From contig NZ_CP063356.1 in assembly GCF_001866075.3 (NCBI RefSeq), forward strand, positions 3,090,164-3,154,163: a stretch of 64,000 nucleotides of DNA, in the 5' to 3' direction. This DNA is from Anaerobacillus isosaccharinicus (GTDB taxonomy: Bacteria > Bacillota > Bacilli > Bacillales > Anaerobacillaceae). This document shows, one piece after another, positions 18,548-28,207 of this stretch (positions within the stretch are counted from its first letter, which is position 1; every line of letters begins with the position of its first letter). The notes beneath the pieces are model-generated. The model searched no databases. It had not been told where the DNA came from and saw nothing but the letters and a program-made list of their open reading frames with translations. Made by a program: the position numbers and the translations under genes.

Positions 18548-19738
18548 TTGTTAGTAGCAATCACAAAGAACGAGAAAGTAATTTCTCTTGTTAATCAAAA
18601 TTTACAAAAGGAAAATTTGCACCAACTTCGGCAAGAAGATCAATTTTTTTGTCCAGCTTGTAAGCGTGAGGTAATCCTAAAGCTAGGTACGAAGCAGGCC
18701 TGGCATTTTGCCCATAAAGCGAAACTTGGTTGTACAGATGAAGTTGAAGGCGAAACACTATATCATATTGAAGGGAAGAAACTGCTATATGAATGGCTAC
18801 TAAAGCAAAACTATGATGTATTATTAGAGCAGTATTTACCAGATGTAAAACAACGACCAGATCTATTAGTTCGTATCCCTAATCAAACATTAGCAATTGA
18901 ATTTCAATGCGCAAAAATTTCCCCGCAATTGTTCGAAAAAAGAACACTAACCTATCAAAATCATCATTATACGCCTATTTGGATTATTGGAGGCAATCAG
19001 TTAAAGCGTCGTTATCAGAACGTTTACAGCCTAAGTGGCTTTCATTGGCTTTTTGCTAAGGGTTTTACCCTTAATAACCGACCAGAAATCCTTTCATTTT
19101 GTCCTCTAAATAAAACATTCATCCATCTAAAAAATATCACTGCTATTTCCTCAAATCTCTCTGCAACTACTCCTAGGTTTTTATCACTATATGACCTCAC
19201 ATTAGAAATGCTTTCTCAACCGTATAAACCTTTTTTGCAAATAGATGCCTGGCTTAATGCCAAAAAGTTATGGCGAACCCAACGGCTTCACATGAGTCAA
19301 TCACAACAATTTCTTAGAGATCTATACTATAAAAAAGGAAAACCTTTTTGGTTATTTCCAAGCTGTGCAGGAATTCCAGTTTGTTTCCATCACTTTATTG
19401 AAACTCCAACATATATTTGGCAAGCTTGGATATTGGAAATGTTTATTAACAATAGAAAGAAAGGAGAGAAGTTTCATCTGAATTTAGTGAAAAGAGCTTT
19501 TAAGTCTCTTGTTAAAAAAGGGATTTTTCAATTACGGACACTTCCGCTATTAAACAATGGTAGCGACATGTCAGCGATTGAAAATTATTTGGGATATCTA
19601 TGTCATATAAAAGTGTTATCTACCATGGATCGAGCTAGTTTCGTCATAGCCGAAACGATCCTGCCACTAAAAACACTTGAACAGGCTTTGATGATGGATC
19701 GTCAATTTTTATTTGAGTTTATTGAATTAAAAATCTAA
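18548..19738 (+). CDS. coiA: Competence protein CoiA
   Basis: A 396-residue competence-associated protein needed for efficient recombination of incoming DNA. An N-terminal zinc-finger-like segment (FFCPACKREV...WHFAHKA) is followed by a PD-(D/E)xK nuclease-like core (QRPDLLVRI...LAIEFQCAKIS). The start is TTG, preceded by AAAGGAGGG at ideal spacing. It comes upstream of pepF as in B. subtilis (yjbF-yjbG). The C-terminal 200 residues are helical and not recognisable. Confidence 0.88.
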   Translation: MLVAITKNEKVISLVNQNLQKENLHQLRQEDQFFCPACKREVILKLGTKQAWHFAHKAKLGCTDEVEGETLYHIEGKKLLYEWLLKQNYDVLLEQYLPDVKQRPDLLVRIPNQTLAIEFQCAKISPQLFEKRTLTYQNHHYTPIWIIGGNQLKRRYQNVYSLSGFHWLFAKGFTLNNRPEILSFCPLNKTFIHLKNITAISSNLSATTPRFLSLYDLTLEMLSQPYKPFLQIDAWLNAKKLWRTQRLHMSQSQQFLRDLYYKKGKPFWLFPSCAGIPVCFHHFIETPTYIWQAWILEMFINNRKKGEKFHLNLVKRAFKSLVKKGIFQLRTLPLLNNGSDMSAIENYLGYLCHIKVLSTMDRASFVIAETILPLKTLEQALMMDRQFLFEFIELKI

Positions 19739-19876
19739 CACTTATTTCGGAAGTAGTAATATATTTTCTTTTTTTAAAAGGATTAATTCTTTTTCATGGC
19801 GAACAATATACTTATGAATAGCTATAACTAGAAAGAAGTTAATCTTGTTTTTAAGAGAAATTTGGAGGTGCTTATT

Positions 19877-21697
19877 TTGGCAGAACAAACAAAGATGAAA
19901 CAGCTACCAAAGCGTGAAGAAATCCCAGTTGAAAGAACATGGGATGTGGAAGCGATTTTCCAGACAATTGAAGAATGGGAAACTGAATTTAAGTCATTAA
20001 AAGAAGAAATGCCTAATCTACAAAAATTTAAAGGCCAATTAGGAACTAGCAGTGATCAACTATTCCAATGTCTTAAGTTTCAAAACGAACTAAGTATGCG
20101 AATTGGTAAGCTTTATGTTTTTGCACATTTAAAAAGTGATCAAGATACAACAAATTCCTTTAATCAAGGTTTAAACGATAGAGCTTCAACACTTGCCACT
20201 GAATTTAGTAATTATTCGTCTTTTATCATTCCCGAGTTATTAAGTATGCCAGAAGAGAAGATTAATGAGTTTGTGGCAGAAAATGATGATTTAAAGGCAT
20301 ATAAACATGCCTTAGATGAAACTAATCGTGGCCGTCCACATGTACTATCGGAAAAAGAGGAAGCTCTGCTTGCTCAAGTAAGTGAAGTGACACAAAGTCC
20401 TGCAAACACATTTGGGATGTTAAACAATGCAGATTTAAAATTTCCAACAATTAAAGACGAGAACGGGGAAGAGATTGAGGTTACTCATGGACGCTATATT
20501 CGTTTCTTAGAAAGTAGTGACCCTCGTGTTAGAGAAGATGCTTTTAAAGCTATTTACGAAACATACGGTAAATTTAAAAATACATTAGCAAGTACTCTTA
20601 CTGGTAATGTAAAGAAAAATTTATTTAACGCTAAAGTTCGAAACTACGAATCAGCCCGTCAAGCGGCTTTAGACAAAAATAATATACCAGAGGTTGTTTA
20701 CGATCAATTAGTAGATACGATTAATGACCATTTACCTTTATTACACCGGTATATTGCCTTACGTAAAAAAGCTTTACAGCTTGACGAAATTCATATGTAC
20801 GATTTATTTACACCAATGGTGAAAGACGTAAAAATGGAAGTCCCTTATGAAGAAGCGAAGGATTTAGTCATAAAGGGTGTCGAGCCACTAGGCGAAGAAT
20901 ACGTAAATATAATTAAAGAAGGCTTTGAAAAACGTTGGGTAGACATTGAAGAAAATGTTGGCAAAAGAAGTGGCGCTTATTCATCTGGTACATATGGTAC
21001 TATGCCTTACATTCTAATGAATTGGCAAGATAACATTAATAACTTATTTACATTAGCCCATGAGTTTGGCCATTCTGTTCATAGTTATTACTCAAGAAAA
21101 ACGCAACCTTACCATTACTCAGGCTATTCGATTTTCGTTGCAGAAGTTGCATCTACATGTAATGAAGCATTGTTAAACAATTATTTATTAAAAGTAACAG
21201 AAGACAAAAAGAAGAAACTATATTTATTAAACCACTTCCTAGAAGGATTTAGAGGTACTGTTTTCCGTCAAACGATGTTTGCAGAGTTTGAAAAGCTTAT
21301 TCATGATAAAGCAGCCAGTGGTGAACCACTAACTCCAGAACTTTTAACTGGAACTTATTATGACTTAAATAAAAAATATTTTGGTGATGAAATCGTCATC
21401 GACGAAGAAATCGGCTTAGAATGGGCACGTATTCCGCATTTCTATTACAATTTCTACGTTTATCAGTATGCAACAGGTTATAGTGCTGCAACAGCATTAT
21501 CTAAGCAAATTCTAGAAGAAGGCGAACCGGCTGTAGCCCGCTATCTCGAGTTCTTAAAGGCTGGAAGCTCTGATTATCCGATTGAAGTATTAAAACGTGC
21601 TGGAGTAGATATGACTAGCCCAGAGCCAATTAAAGAGGCTTTAGCAGTATTTGAAAGTACACTTAATGAAATGGAACAGTTACTATTCGAAGATTAA
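19877..21697 (+). CDS. pepF: Oligoendopeptidase F
   Basis: A 606-residue M3-family zinc metallopeptidase that degrades oligopeptides in the cytoplasm. The HEFGH motif is H395-E396-H399 (TLAHEFGHSVHSYY), and the third ligand Glu is in VAEVASTCNEAL. The start is TTG after GGAGGTG with six bases of spacing; a TTG inside the ribosome site is not credible. Overproduction of PepF in B. subtilis blocks sporulation by degrading Phr peptides. A perfect 19-base terminator stem follows. Confidence 0.95.
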   Translation: MAEQTKMKQLPKREEIPVERTWDVEAIFQTIEEWETEFKSLKEEMPNLQKFKGQLGTSSDQLFQCLKFQNELSMRIGKLYVFAHLKSDQDTTNSFNQGLNDRASTLATEFSNYSSFIIPELLSMPEEKINEFVAENDDLKAYKHALDETNRGRPHVLSEKEEALLAQVSEVTQSPANTFGMLNNADLKFPTIKDENGEEIEVTHGRYIRFLESSDPRVREDAFKAIYETYGKFKNTLASTLTGNVKKNLFNAKVRNYESARQAALDKNNIPEVVYDQLVDTINDHLPLLHRYIALRKKALQLDEIHMYDLFTPMVKDVKMEVPYEEAKDLVIKGVEPLGEEYVNIIKEGFEKRWVDIEENVGKRSGAYSSGTYGTMPYILMNWQDNINNLFTLAHEFGHSVHSYYSRKTQPYHYSGYSIFVAEVASTCNEALLNNYLLKVTEDKKKKLYLLNHFLEGFRGTVFRQTMFAEFEKLIHDKAASGEPLTPELLTGTYYDLNKKYFGDEIVIDEEIGLEWARIPHFYYNFYVYQYATGYSAATALSKQILEEGEPAVARYLEFLKAGSSDYPIEVLKRAGVDMTSPEPIKEALAVFESTLNEMEQLLFED

Positions 21698-21708
21698 AAT
21701 TTAATATA

Positions 21709-21750
21709 ATCATAAAGAAGGTGACTCATAAGAGTCACCTTCTTTATGAT
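21709..21750. terminator. Strong, probably bidirectional terminator
   Basis: A perfect 19-base stem beginning ATCATAAAGAAGGTGACTC with a four-base loop (ATAA) separates pepF from the convergent small membrane gene. Confidence 0.85.
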
Positions 21751-21753
21751 ATA

Positions 21754-21930
21754 TTAAGAAAAACCGCGAAATCGCCTTTTCTCATTGAAGCAATGAAGGG
21801 TAAAAATAATCGATGCTAAAAGTAAAGGGGCGGAAAGTAATATCGGAAAGAACTTCAGTAAACTTAACACAAAAATCCAAAATGTTACAAAAATAAATAG
21901 AAGACCAATTAAAAACATGCCATGATACAT
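21754..21930 (-). CDS. Small membrane protein, unknown
   Basis: A 58-residue frame, MYHGMFLIGLLFIFVTFW... ending RRFRGFS, with two hydrophobic helices and a basic tail. GGAGGACAA stands at good spacing before the ATG, and the stop lies next to the pepF terminator. I do not know the family. The gap upstream of it, 21931-22210, contains no convincing frame; ACATTATACATG near 22100 could be part of a promoter. Confidence 0.55.
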   Translation of the reverse strand: MYHGMFLIGLLFIFVTFWIFVLSLLKFFPILLSAPLLLASIIFTLHCFNEKRRFRGFS

Positions 21931-22214
21931 TAATTTGTCCTCCTGTTCTAATTAGAGTTTGTTAAATCGTATGAGAAAAGAGGACAACTTATGACCATTA
22001 ATTTAAAGTGTAAATGAGAGAAGGAACAATATTACCAATCATGACAGATTTGTGAAAATATTCACGTACTACTTGTAAAAGATTCGGAAACTTGATACAT
22101 TATACATGTGAAGAAGATCACAAAAGCCCCCCCTAGGTTGATGTGAATACTCACAACCCCTTTATTTAAATGTTTTAATCCCTTTTTAATTTAAGAAACC
22201 TTGACAATCAAAAC

Positions 22215-22252
22215 GTAAAAAAGGCTAGGTCTCCCCAACCAAGCCTTTTTTA
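22215..22252. terminator. Terminator downstream of spxH
   Basis: GTAAAAAAGGCT(A)GGT pairs with AACC(A)AGCCTTTTTTAC around CTCCCC. The A/T runs on both sides make it usable in either direction. It ends the spxH-yjbI transcript on the minus strand. Confidence 0.8.
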
Positions 22253-22304
22253 CATTTTTAAGATTATATTCGGCTTCTATATTAAGAGTGGAGCACTCAC
22301 CGAA

Positions 22305-23210
22305 CTACTCACCAATATAACGCCAAAAAGTGCCATATTTAACAGGTACGCGCTCGACGATTTGACGTAGAACAAGTTTTTTCATTTCCTTTTCTACTTC
22401 TTCAATACTTAAATCATAAATAACCGCTATTTCCTTAGTAGCAACAAAAGATTGATGTTTTAAAAATTCTTCAAGAAAAACAGGGGCAGATGGAACTGGC
22501 TTTTCCCCGAGCATTTCCTCAAGAACCTTTACATAAACATCATAGTCATAAAGGCCAGCCACCATAAGGCCTTCTTCTTCAACATGGTCATTAAAGACAA
22601 CGATTGTTGGAAAGAGTTCGACACCCATTTCTTTGGTCGTTTTTAAGTCGAATTGTAATGTTTTTATAGCGCCCTCCGAATGAAGGTCTTTTTTAAATTC
22701 TAGTAGATCTAAACCTTCAATACTTTGGGCACACTCTATTAAAACATCTTCTTTAGAAATATTTTGTTTATCTAAAAACAACAGTTCGCGTAATTTTCTT
22801 AAATATTTGATCCCAATTTGTTTTCCTTGTAATTCTGCAGCTTTAATAGCAATAGAGGCTGCAAAAGGAGTAGAAATTGGATTCTCTAGCCAAATATCTC
22901 CATCACAGGACATGCCTGTTCTGTTTGCAGTTTTCTCCCATGCTTCCGCGATATTTTTATGTGACCTTTTTTCACTACAGCATTGAAGTTTCCCCCCAAT
23001 TAAATATCGGATCGTAAAGTATTTACAGTAATTCATTTGTAATTTCTTTAAAACAGGCTCAAGTGCCCAACACTCTGGACAGAGGGGATCTATAAATGTA
23101 TAGATTTCTAATGGTTTTTTTGCCGGCTTAGGCTTTTCTATGGTAAGCTCTTCAAAACCACATAATCCTAACTCTTCATTGCAATTGGATTTAGAGTCGT
23201 TAAAAGACAA
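22305..23210 (-). CDS. spxH: ClpXP adaptor protein SpxH (YjbH)
   Basis: A 301-residue DsbA-fold protein that binds Spx and speeds its degradation by ClpXP. The thioredoxin-like CxxC is C44-P-E-C47 (DPLCPECWALEP), and further cysteines lie at C10 and C17 near the N-terminus, as expected for a zinc/redox-sensing adaptor. The PTIVVFND segment holds the cis-proline. It starts at ATG with AAGGAGGGA upstream. It follows yjbI by about 20 bases on the same strand, so the two are co-transcribed. Confidence 0.93.
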   Translation of the reverse strand: MSFNDSKSNCNEELGLCGFEELTIEKPKPAKKPLEIYTFIDPLCPECWALEPVLKKLQMNYCKYFTIRYLIGGKLQCCSEKRSHKNIAEAWEKTANRTGMSCDGDIWLENPISTPFAASIAIKAAELQGKQIGIKYLRKLRELLFLDKQNISKEDVLIECAQSIEGLDLLEFKKDLHSEGAIKTLQFDLKTTKEMGVELFPTIVVFNDHVEEEGLMVAGLYDYDVYVKVLEEMLGEKPVPSAPVFLEEFLKHQSFVATKEIAVIYDLSIEEVEKEMKKLVLRQIVERVPVKYGTFWRYIGE

Positions 23211-23230
23211 CTAGATCCCTCCTTTCCGTA

Positions 23231-23608
23231 TTACTGATTAATCATATGATAGGCTGTTTGCGATAATCGTTCATAAAAGTAGTCTCTAATAGGACCTTCA
23301 AGTTTGATTTCGTCCATTGCTTCTCGCATACATTGGAGCCAAGCTTCAGCTCTCTCCTCAGTAATTGGAAACGGCATATGTCTAGCACGTAGCATTGGGT
23401 GTCCATGCTCCTCGCTATAAAAGTTTGGTCCACCAAGAAATTGTGTCAAAAATTGCTTTTGCACCCTTGCAGTTTCTGTTAGATCTTCTGGGAAGATTGG
23501 AGCGAGTTTTGGATGAAGCTTTACTTTTGCATAAAACGCATCTACCAACTCGTTAAGCACTTCTTGTCCTCCAATAGCAATATATGGATTGTTCGATTCG
23601 GTATTCAT
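23231..23608 (-). CDS. yjbI: Truncated haemoglobin, group II (YjbI)
   Basis: A 125-residue 2-on-2 globin. The proximal histidine is H77 in MLRARHMPF, a Trp (W90) occupies the usual G8 position, and the FY pair at 25-26 fits the B9/B10 distal site. It binds haem and oxygen; in B. subtilis YjbI has been linked to protection against protein oxidation. It is the first gene of an operon with spxH, which ties it to thiol and oxidative stress. The start ATG is preceded by AAAGGGGAC. Confidence 0.92.
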   Translation of the reverse strand: MNTESNNPYIAIGGQEVLNELVDAFYAKVKLHPKLAPIFPEDLTETARVQKQFLTQFLGGPNFYSEEHGHPMLRARHMPFPITEERAEAWLQCMREAMDEIKLEGPIRDYFYERLSQTAYHMINQ

Positions 23609-23773
23609 TTTATGTCCCCTTTAAGAAGTATGTAGCCTTATTTTAGCAAGGTGAGTAATCTATCGCAAATAATCCGCTTACTCTTAGTTAGTATAGTGTA
23701 TCGTTTAGAGTGTAAAGTTGTAAAAGTAACTCTGTGAAGTGTCTATTACATAGTATTTGGTATAATCAAAATA

Positions 23774-23810
23774 AAAAAACTTGTGATGAGTTATTCATCA
23801 CAAGTTTTTT
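23774..23810. terminator. Terminator after yjbJ
   Basis: AAAAAACTTGTGATGA pairs perfectly with TCATCACAAGTTTTTT around GTTAT. It overlaps the yjbJ stop codon by two bases. Confidence 0.88.
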
Positions 23811-24465
23811 AGGCGTTTAAAAAAGTATTCAAAACTTTCGGTACGTAATTTCTTGTTTCCTTAAACGGTGGAATACCACCATGTTTATCGACGTTTCCGG
23901 GCCCGGCATTATAGGCAGCTAACGCTAATGAAACATCACCATTATAGCGGTCTAACATTTGACGCAAATATTTGGTTCCGCCTTCGATATTTTCTTTAGG
24001 ATCAAAAATATTTTGTACATTCAGGCCACGGGCTGTAGCTGGCATTAACTGCATTAAACCAACTGCACCTGCGTGACTTTTTGCAGAAGGGTTAAAGTTT
24101 GACTCGTGTTTAATGACTGAGTATATTAGTTTTGGATCTACATCATACTTTCTGGCTGCATCTTCAATAAGTCCTCGGTATTTTTCTGACCTCGCAGAAA
24201 GATTTGTTGGTAAAGGGTTTTGAACCATATTTGCGGTGAAGTTTTCGATATTATTGTTCACCTTGAAATTTGTTAAAAATAGAGATGTGTCTTGTTGGTT
24301 AGTAGCATTTAAATGACCGATCATTTCGTTCATGTTTTTTTGTAATTCATCTTCTAAAAAAGTAGAGAATACCGATTCGAACGGTGAAGAAGATGGGTTT
24401 TGGTTTCCTTGCATATTTCTCAAAGCTTGGAGCTGGAACATGTGCTGATATGAAGCTATTTTCAA
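23809..24465 (-). CDS. yjbJ: Lytic transglycosylase, SLT domain (YjbJ)
   Basis: A 218-residue protein whose C-terminal half is a lysozyme-like SLT domain cleaving peptidoglycan. The catalytic Glu is E121 in [11 protein letters not shown], followed by [15 protein letters not shown] and [13 protein letters not shown]. The first 95 residues are polar, with no clear signal peptide, so the export route is unclear. It lies next to yjbK on the same strand as in B. subtilis. The ATG follows a GGTGG site. Confidence 0.9.
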   Translation of the reverse strand: MKIASYQHMFQLQALRNMQGNQNPSSSPFESVFSTFLEDELQKNMNEMIGHLNATNQQDTSLFLTNFKVNNNIENFTANMVQNPLPTNLSARSEKYRGLIEDAARKYDVDPKLIYSVIKHESNFNPSAKSHAGAVGLMQLMPATARGLNVQNIFDPKENIEGGTKYLRQMLDRYNGDVSLALAAYNAGPGNVDKHGGIPPFKETRNYVPKVLNTFLNA

Positions 24466-24501
24466 ACTTTTTCACCACCTGACTAAGTATTTTTATCTAT
24501 T

Positions 24502-25086
24502 TTATCCTTGTTCTAATTTTTTTAGGAAAAACCGCTTAATCTTATTATCGGTTTGTTTTATGGGTATTTTATAGTTTAAAAATAAATTTTCAAATATTTG
24601 TTTTCCTTTTTTCTCATCTTTTACCTCATATTCAATTTCAAAATCCTCAACATTGAAATAAAAGCTATGGTCGAATACAAGAATTCCGTCTAAATAAGAG
24701 ATTTCGGCTCTTTTTGTCATTAATGACCCTAAATAACGACATTTTGTGATATCGATTTGAAATGATTTATCTAGCTGATTGGCAACAGTACCGAAAGGTA
24801 GGTGGCCAGCTTGAAACGCTTGTTTAGCCTCTTCCTCTAAAAGGATTTGATGTGTCTCTAATAAACCAATTTCATTAGGTTGTTTTAATGTTAGGGTATA
24901 GTTCCCATTTTTTTCTCTAATTCTTAGAGCACTTCCATGCTTTTTTAATAAAAATTCATTCGTATCAAAATAATGATTTTCCTGCATTTTAAAAGCTGTC
25001 TGTTTAATTGAAAATTTCTCACATAAAAAGTTGAAGTCGGCTTGGGAAACAATATTTTTATATTCAATTTCGATTTCTTGACTCAT
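24502..25086 (-). CDS. yjbK: CYTH-domain protein YjbK
   Basis: A 194-residue CYTH (triphosphate tunnel) protein. The N-terminal ExExK signature is E6-I-E8-Y-K10, and several charged strands (ALRIREKNGNYTLTLKQP) line the tunnel. Family members hydrolyse inorganic triphosphate or thiamine triphosphate or act as adenylate cyclases; which applies here is unknown. It is divergent from yjbL and close to yjbM, the ppGpp synthase gene, as in B. subtilis. Confidence 0.88.
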   Translation of the reverse strand: MSQEIEIEYKNIVSQADFNFLCEKFSIKQTAFKMQENHYFDTNEFLLKKHGSALRIREKNGNYTLTLKQPNEIGLLETHQILLEEEAKQAFQAGHLPFGTVANQLDKSFQIDITKCRYLGSLMTKRAEISYLDGILVFDHSFYFNVEDFEIEYEVKDEKKGKQIFENLFLNYKIPIKQTDNKIKRFFLKKLEQG

Positions 25087-25247
25087 CTTAAAACCTTCTT
25101 TAAAAATAGTTTTTTAGTAATTATTTTTTGTCGAATCGCTTCTTTTAATCATACTATTATTTTGGTTACTTTGGTAGCTACTCATTATCGAAATTCTTTT
25201 TTTTATGGTAAACTAATGGGGTAAATTGTTATATTGGAGGAATTTAA

Positions 25248-25634
25248 ATGGCGCATAAAATCGAAGTTACGAAATTAGCAGTAGATGAACGTGAAGTAAA
25301 CGTATTTGTTGATCATACAGAACTACTATTACATAAGCAAATTCAACCTGAAGGAAGAATGCTAGCAGACTCAGATCATATAGCCTTTGTTTACATTCTT
25401 GATGTAGATGATGACTTTATCTATGTAAGTTTCCCAGAAGCTGTTTGGAAAAATTTAAACAAAGTCCTAAGCGATAGTTTACCAATATTTTTAAACGTAA
25501 ATGAGGAAATAAGAGTCCCATTAATTCAATTCCAAGAAGAACTTCAATATTTTATATCAAATATTGAAGAAAATAGTAATTATGGAGAAAGTATGGTCCA
25601 AGCAGTAAGCAAAGCTTTTACTTTCACTAGATAA
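25248..25634 (+). CDS. yjbL: UPF0738 family protein YjbL
   Basis: A 128-residue acidic soluble protein. Position between the CYTH gene and relQ, length, and overall sequence agree with B. subtilis YjbL (UPF0738). No catalytic motif can be seen. It starts at ATG after TTGGAGGAA. Function is unknown. Confidence 0.8.
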   Translation: MAHKIEVTKLAVDEREVNVFVDHTELLLHKQIQPEGRMLADSDHIAFVYILDVDDDFIYVSFPEAVWKNLNKVLSDSLPIFLNVNEEIRVPLIQFQEELQYFISNIEENSNYGESMVQAVSKAFTFTR

Positions 25635-25709
25635 ACTTGATGGGGATAATCCTCTGACAAAACTTGCGCGAAAAAAGCGAAGTTAGTCTATACAAATAGG
25701 GGGAAGAAG

Positions 25710-26342
25710 ATGAATTGGGATGTTTTTTTAGCACCATATGAACAAGCTGTCGAGGAGATTAAAATCAAGTTGCGAGGGGTACGCAAACAATACAATATGT
25801 CGTCAACAAAACATACCCCAATTGAATTTGTGACTGGGAGAGTAAAGCCGATATCAAGCATCTTAGATAAAGCAAAGCGTAAAAATATTCCTATTGAAGA
25901 GTTGGAATCAAGAATGCAAGATTTAGCAGGAGTTCGAATTATGTGCCAATTCGTTGAAGATATTGATGCCGTCATTAAACTACTTCGAATGCGAAAAGAC
26001 TTTGAAATAATCGAAGAACGGGATTATATCTCAGATAAAAAACGTAGCGGTTACCGTGCATATCACTTAGTTATTAAATATCCAGTGCAAACAATTGATG
26101 GTGGTAAAAAAATTCTCGTTGAAATACAAATAAAGACGTTAGCAATGAACTTTTGGGCGACAATTGAGCATTCGTTGCTTTACAAATATAGTGGTGAAAT
26201 TCCTGGAAATATTATTGATCGCTTACAACGAGCGGCAGAAGCAGCATTCCGACTAGATGAAGAAATGTCCAAAATCCGTGAAGAAGTACTAGAAGCACAG
26301 GCTATTTTTAGAAGAAAAGAAGAAGAACAGAGAAACCATTAA
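25710..26342 (+). CDS. relQ: Small alarmone synthetase (GTP pyrophosphokinase) YjbM/RelQ
   Basis: A 210-residue single-domain (p)ppGpp synthetase lacking a hydrolase domain. The synthetase motifs DLAGVRIMCQFVED, KRSGYRAYHLVIKYP and VEIQIKTLAMNFWATIEH are intact. It transfers pyrophosphate from ATP to GTP or GDP and works as a tetramer in homologues. The ATG follows GGGGGAAG. It is upstream of nadF with a palindromic repeat between the two genes. Confidence 0.94.
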   Translation: MNWDVFLAPYEQAVEEIKIKLRGVRKQYNMSSTKHTPIEFVTGRVKPISSILDKAKRKNIPIEELESRMQDLAGVRIMCQFVEDIDAVIKLLRMRKDFEIIEERDYISDKKRSGYRAYHLVIKYPVQTIDGGKKILVEIQIKTLAMNFWATIEHSLLYKYSGEIPGNIIDRLQRAAEAAFRLDEEMSKIREEVLEAQAIFRRKEEEQRNH

Positions 26343-26343
26343 T

Positions 26344-26431
26344 AATGTAGAGTGTAACATGTAGAATGTATGATGTAAGTAAATGCTTCGAAGGTTAATA
26401 ATTCTACACTTTACATTCTAAATTCTACATT
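26344..26431. repeat. Heptamer-built palindromic intergenic repeat, copy B
   Basis: The left arm begins AATGTAG AGTGTAA and the right arm, on the minus strand, reads AATGTAG AATTTAG AATGTAA AGTGTAG. The centre is AATGCTTCGAAGG, nearly the same as in copy C. It lies exactly between the relQ stop and the nadF ribosome site. Confidence 0.8.
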
Positions 26432-26450
26432 CGAACAGGAGTGCTACAAA

Positions 26451-27242
26451 ATGAAGTTTGCAGTGATTTCAAGGGGGGACGAGACGTCTAATGCCCTGAT
26501 GCAAAAGATCAAAAACTATTTATTAGAATTTAATCTATCGTATGACTCACAAGAACCAAACATCGTCATTACTGTTGGCGGTGATGGAACACTTCTTTAT
26601 GCATTCCATCAATATACACATCGCCTTAATGATACGTCTTTTGTCGGTGTTCATACAGGGCACCTTGGTTTTTATGCAGACTGGAAACCTGAAGAAGTAG
26701 AACGACTAGTTATCCACATAGCGAAAACACCTTTTAAAATAGTTGAATATCCACTCCTTGAGGTAATCGTGAGACATAATGATTCAACAAAGTCTGAACG
26801 ATATTTAGCCTTAAATGAATGTTCGGTTAAAAGTGTTGTTGGATCTTTAGTGATGGATTTAGAAATTAAAGGTGACCTGTTTGAAACATTTCGTGGTGAT
26901 GGGCTATGTATATCTACACCATCAGGAAGTACTGCTTATAATAAAGCGCTAGGTGGTGCGATTTTACATCCATCGCTAGCATCGATCCAAATCTCAGAAA
27001 TGGCATCAATTAATAACCGTGTATATCGTACGATTGGTTCACCGTTAGTTTTGCCACAACATCATACATGCTTATTAAAGCCACTAAATGATGTTGATTT
27101 TCATGTTACGATCGACCACCTTTCAATGATCGAAAAAAGTGTGAAATCAATCCAATGTAGGGTTGCTGAAGATAAAATTAAATTTGCTAGATTTCGTCCT
27201 TTTCCATTTTGGAAGAGAGTGAAGGAATCATTTATTAAATAA
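26451..27242 (+). CDS. nadF: NAD kinase
   Basis: A 263-residue ATP-NAD kinase that makes NADP. The GGDGT motif is at residues 43-47 (catalytic Asp 45), and NECSVKS and the [16 protein letters not shown] block are intact. Length matches the short Bacillus enzyme (YjbN/PpnKA). It starts at ATG with ACAGGAGTG before it. The next gene is a pseudouridine synthase 56 bases on, an arrangement conserved in Bacillus. Confidence 0.95.
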   Translation: MKFAVISRGDETSNALMQKIKNYLLEFNLSYDSQEPNIVITVGGDGTLLYAFHQYTHRLNDTSFVGVHTGHLGFYADWKPEEVERLVIHIAKTPFKIVEYPLLEVIVRHNDSTKSERYLALNECSVKSVVGSLVMDLEIKGDLFETFRGDGLCISTPSGSTAYNKALGGAILHPSLASIQISEMASINNRVYRTIGSPLVLPQHHTCLLKPLNDVDFHVTIDHLSMIEKSVKSIQCRVAEDKIKFARFRPFPFWKRVKESFIK

Positions 27243-27298
27243 TTGAGTAATTTCAAAAGATGAGAATTTCATGAAATTCTTAGTAAGAAGGTAGAAAA

Positions 27299-28207
27299 AT
27301 GCAGGGAATTACATTTCAATGGCATGTCCCTAAAACTTATCATGATCGCTTGTTAAGGGATTTTTTAAGAGAAGAAAAACAGCTTTCTCGCCAAGGTTTA
27401 ACAGAAATAAAAAGAAGCGGCTCCTTGTTCGTTAACGGTGCTCCAGTTACAGTTCGTGTCCTTTTAAAAGAAGAGGATGAAGTGACGGTTATTTTCCCAC
27501 CTGAAACAAGGGGGCAAGGCCTAAATTCTATAGATCTTCCACTCCATATTATCTATGAAGATGAACATTTATTAGTCATAAATAAACCAGCAAACTTGCC
27601 AACGATCCCGTCTATTTACCATCCGGATCGTTCTTTAGCAAATGCTGTACTTTTTCATTATGATAAAAATAATATCCCTTATACATTTCATGCGGTAAAT
27701 CGGCTTGATCGTGATACATCAGGGTTACTTATCGTCGCAAAGCATCGCTATGCTCATGATTTAATGACAAAAGAGCAAAAGGCGGGAAAAGTAAAGCGTA
27801 CGTACATTGCGATTGTGCATGGGCAGATGGAAGAACTTTCTGGAGTTATTAACGCCCCAATTGGACGTAAAGAAGAGAGTATAATTGAACGAGAAGTGCG
27901 TTCTGATGGACAACAAGCAATCACAAATTTTAAAGTCATAAAACGATTAGAAGAAGAAACAGTAACAGAGCTGTGCCTAGAAACCGGAAGAACTCATCAA
28001 ATACGTGTACATCTGGCCTATTTAGGACACCCATTACTTGGAGATGACCTTTATGGTGGACAACTAACGAAAATAGATCGTCAAGCTCTTCATAGCTTTC
28101 AATTACAATTTTTTCATCCTCTTTTAGAGAAGGAAATGAATTTCTCTATCGAACCACCGCCTGATATGTCCGATATTATAAATAAAAAATACGAAGATCC
28201 CAATTAA
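27299..28207 (+). CDS. yjbO: RluA/RluD-family pseudouridine synthase YjbO
   Basis: A 302-residue enzyme that isomerises uridine in RNA, probably 23S rRNA. The catalytic Asp is D137 in NRLDRDTSGLL, and the later CLETGRTHQIRVHLAYLGHPLLGD block is intact. The N-terminal 70 residues look like an S4-type RNA-binding domain (LSRQGLTEIKRSGSLFVNG). It follows nadF on the same strand. Its stop codon overlaps the stop of the convergent lipoprotein gene. The exact RNA target is not determinable. Confidence 0.9.
   Translation: MQGITFQWHVPKTYHDRLLRDFLREEKQLSRQGLTEIKRSGSLFVNGAPVTVRVLLKEEDEVTVIFPPETRGQGLNSIDLPLHIIYEDEHLLVINKPANLPTIPSIYHPDRSLANAVLFHYDKNNIPYTFHAVNRLDRDTSGLLIVAKHRYAHDLMTKEQKAGKVKRTYIAIVHGQMEELSGVINAPIGRKEESIIEREVRSDGQQAITNFKVIKRLEEETVTELCLETGRTHQIRVHLAYLGHPLLGDDLYGGQLTKIDRQALHSFQLQFFHPLLEKEMNFSIEPPPDMSDIINKKYEDPN

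Noticed and set aside
23690-23750. TTTAGAGTGTAAAGTTGTAAAAG stretch resembling the heptamer repeats
   Set aside because: No matching second arm, so not counted as a copy.
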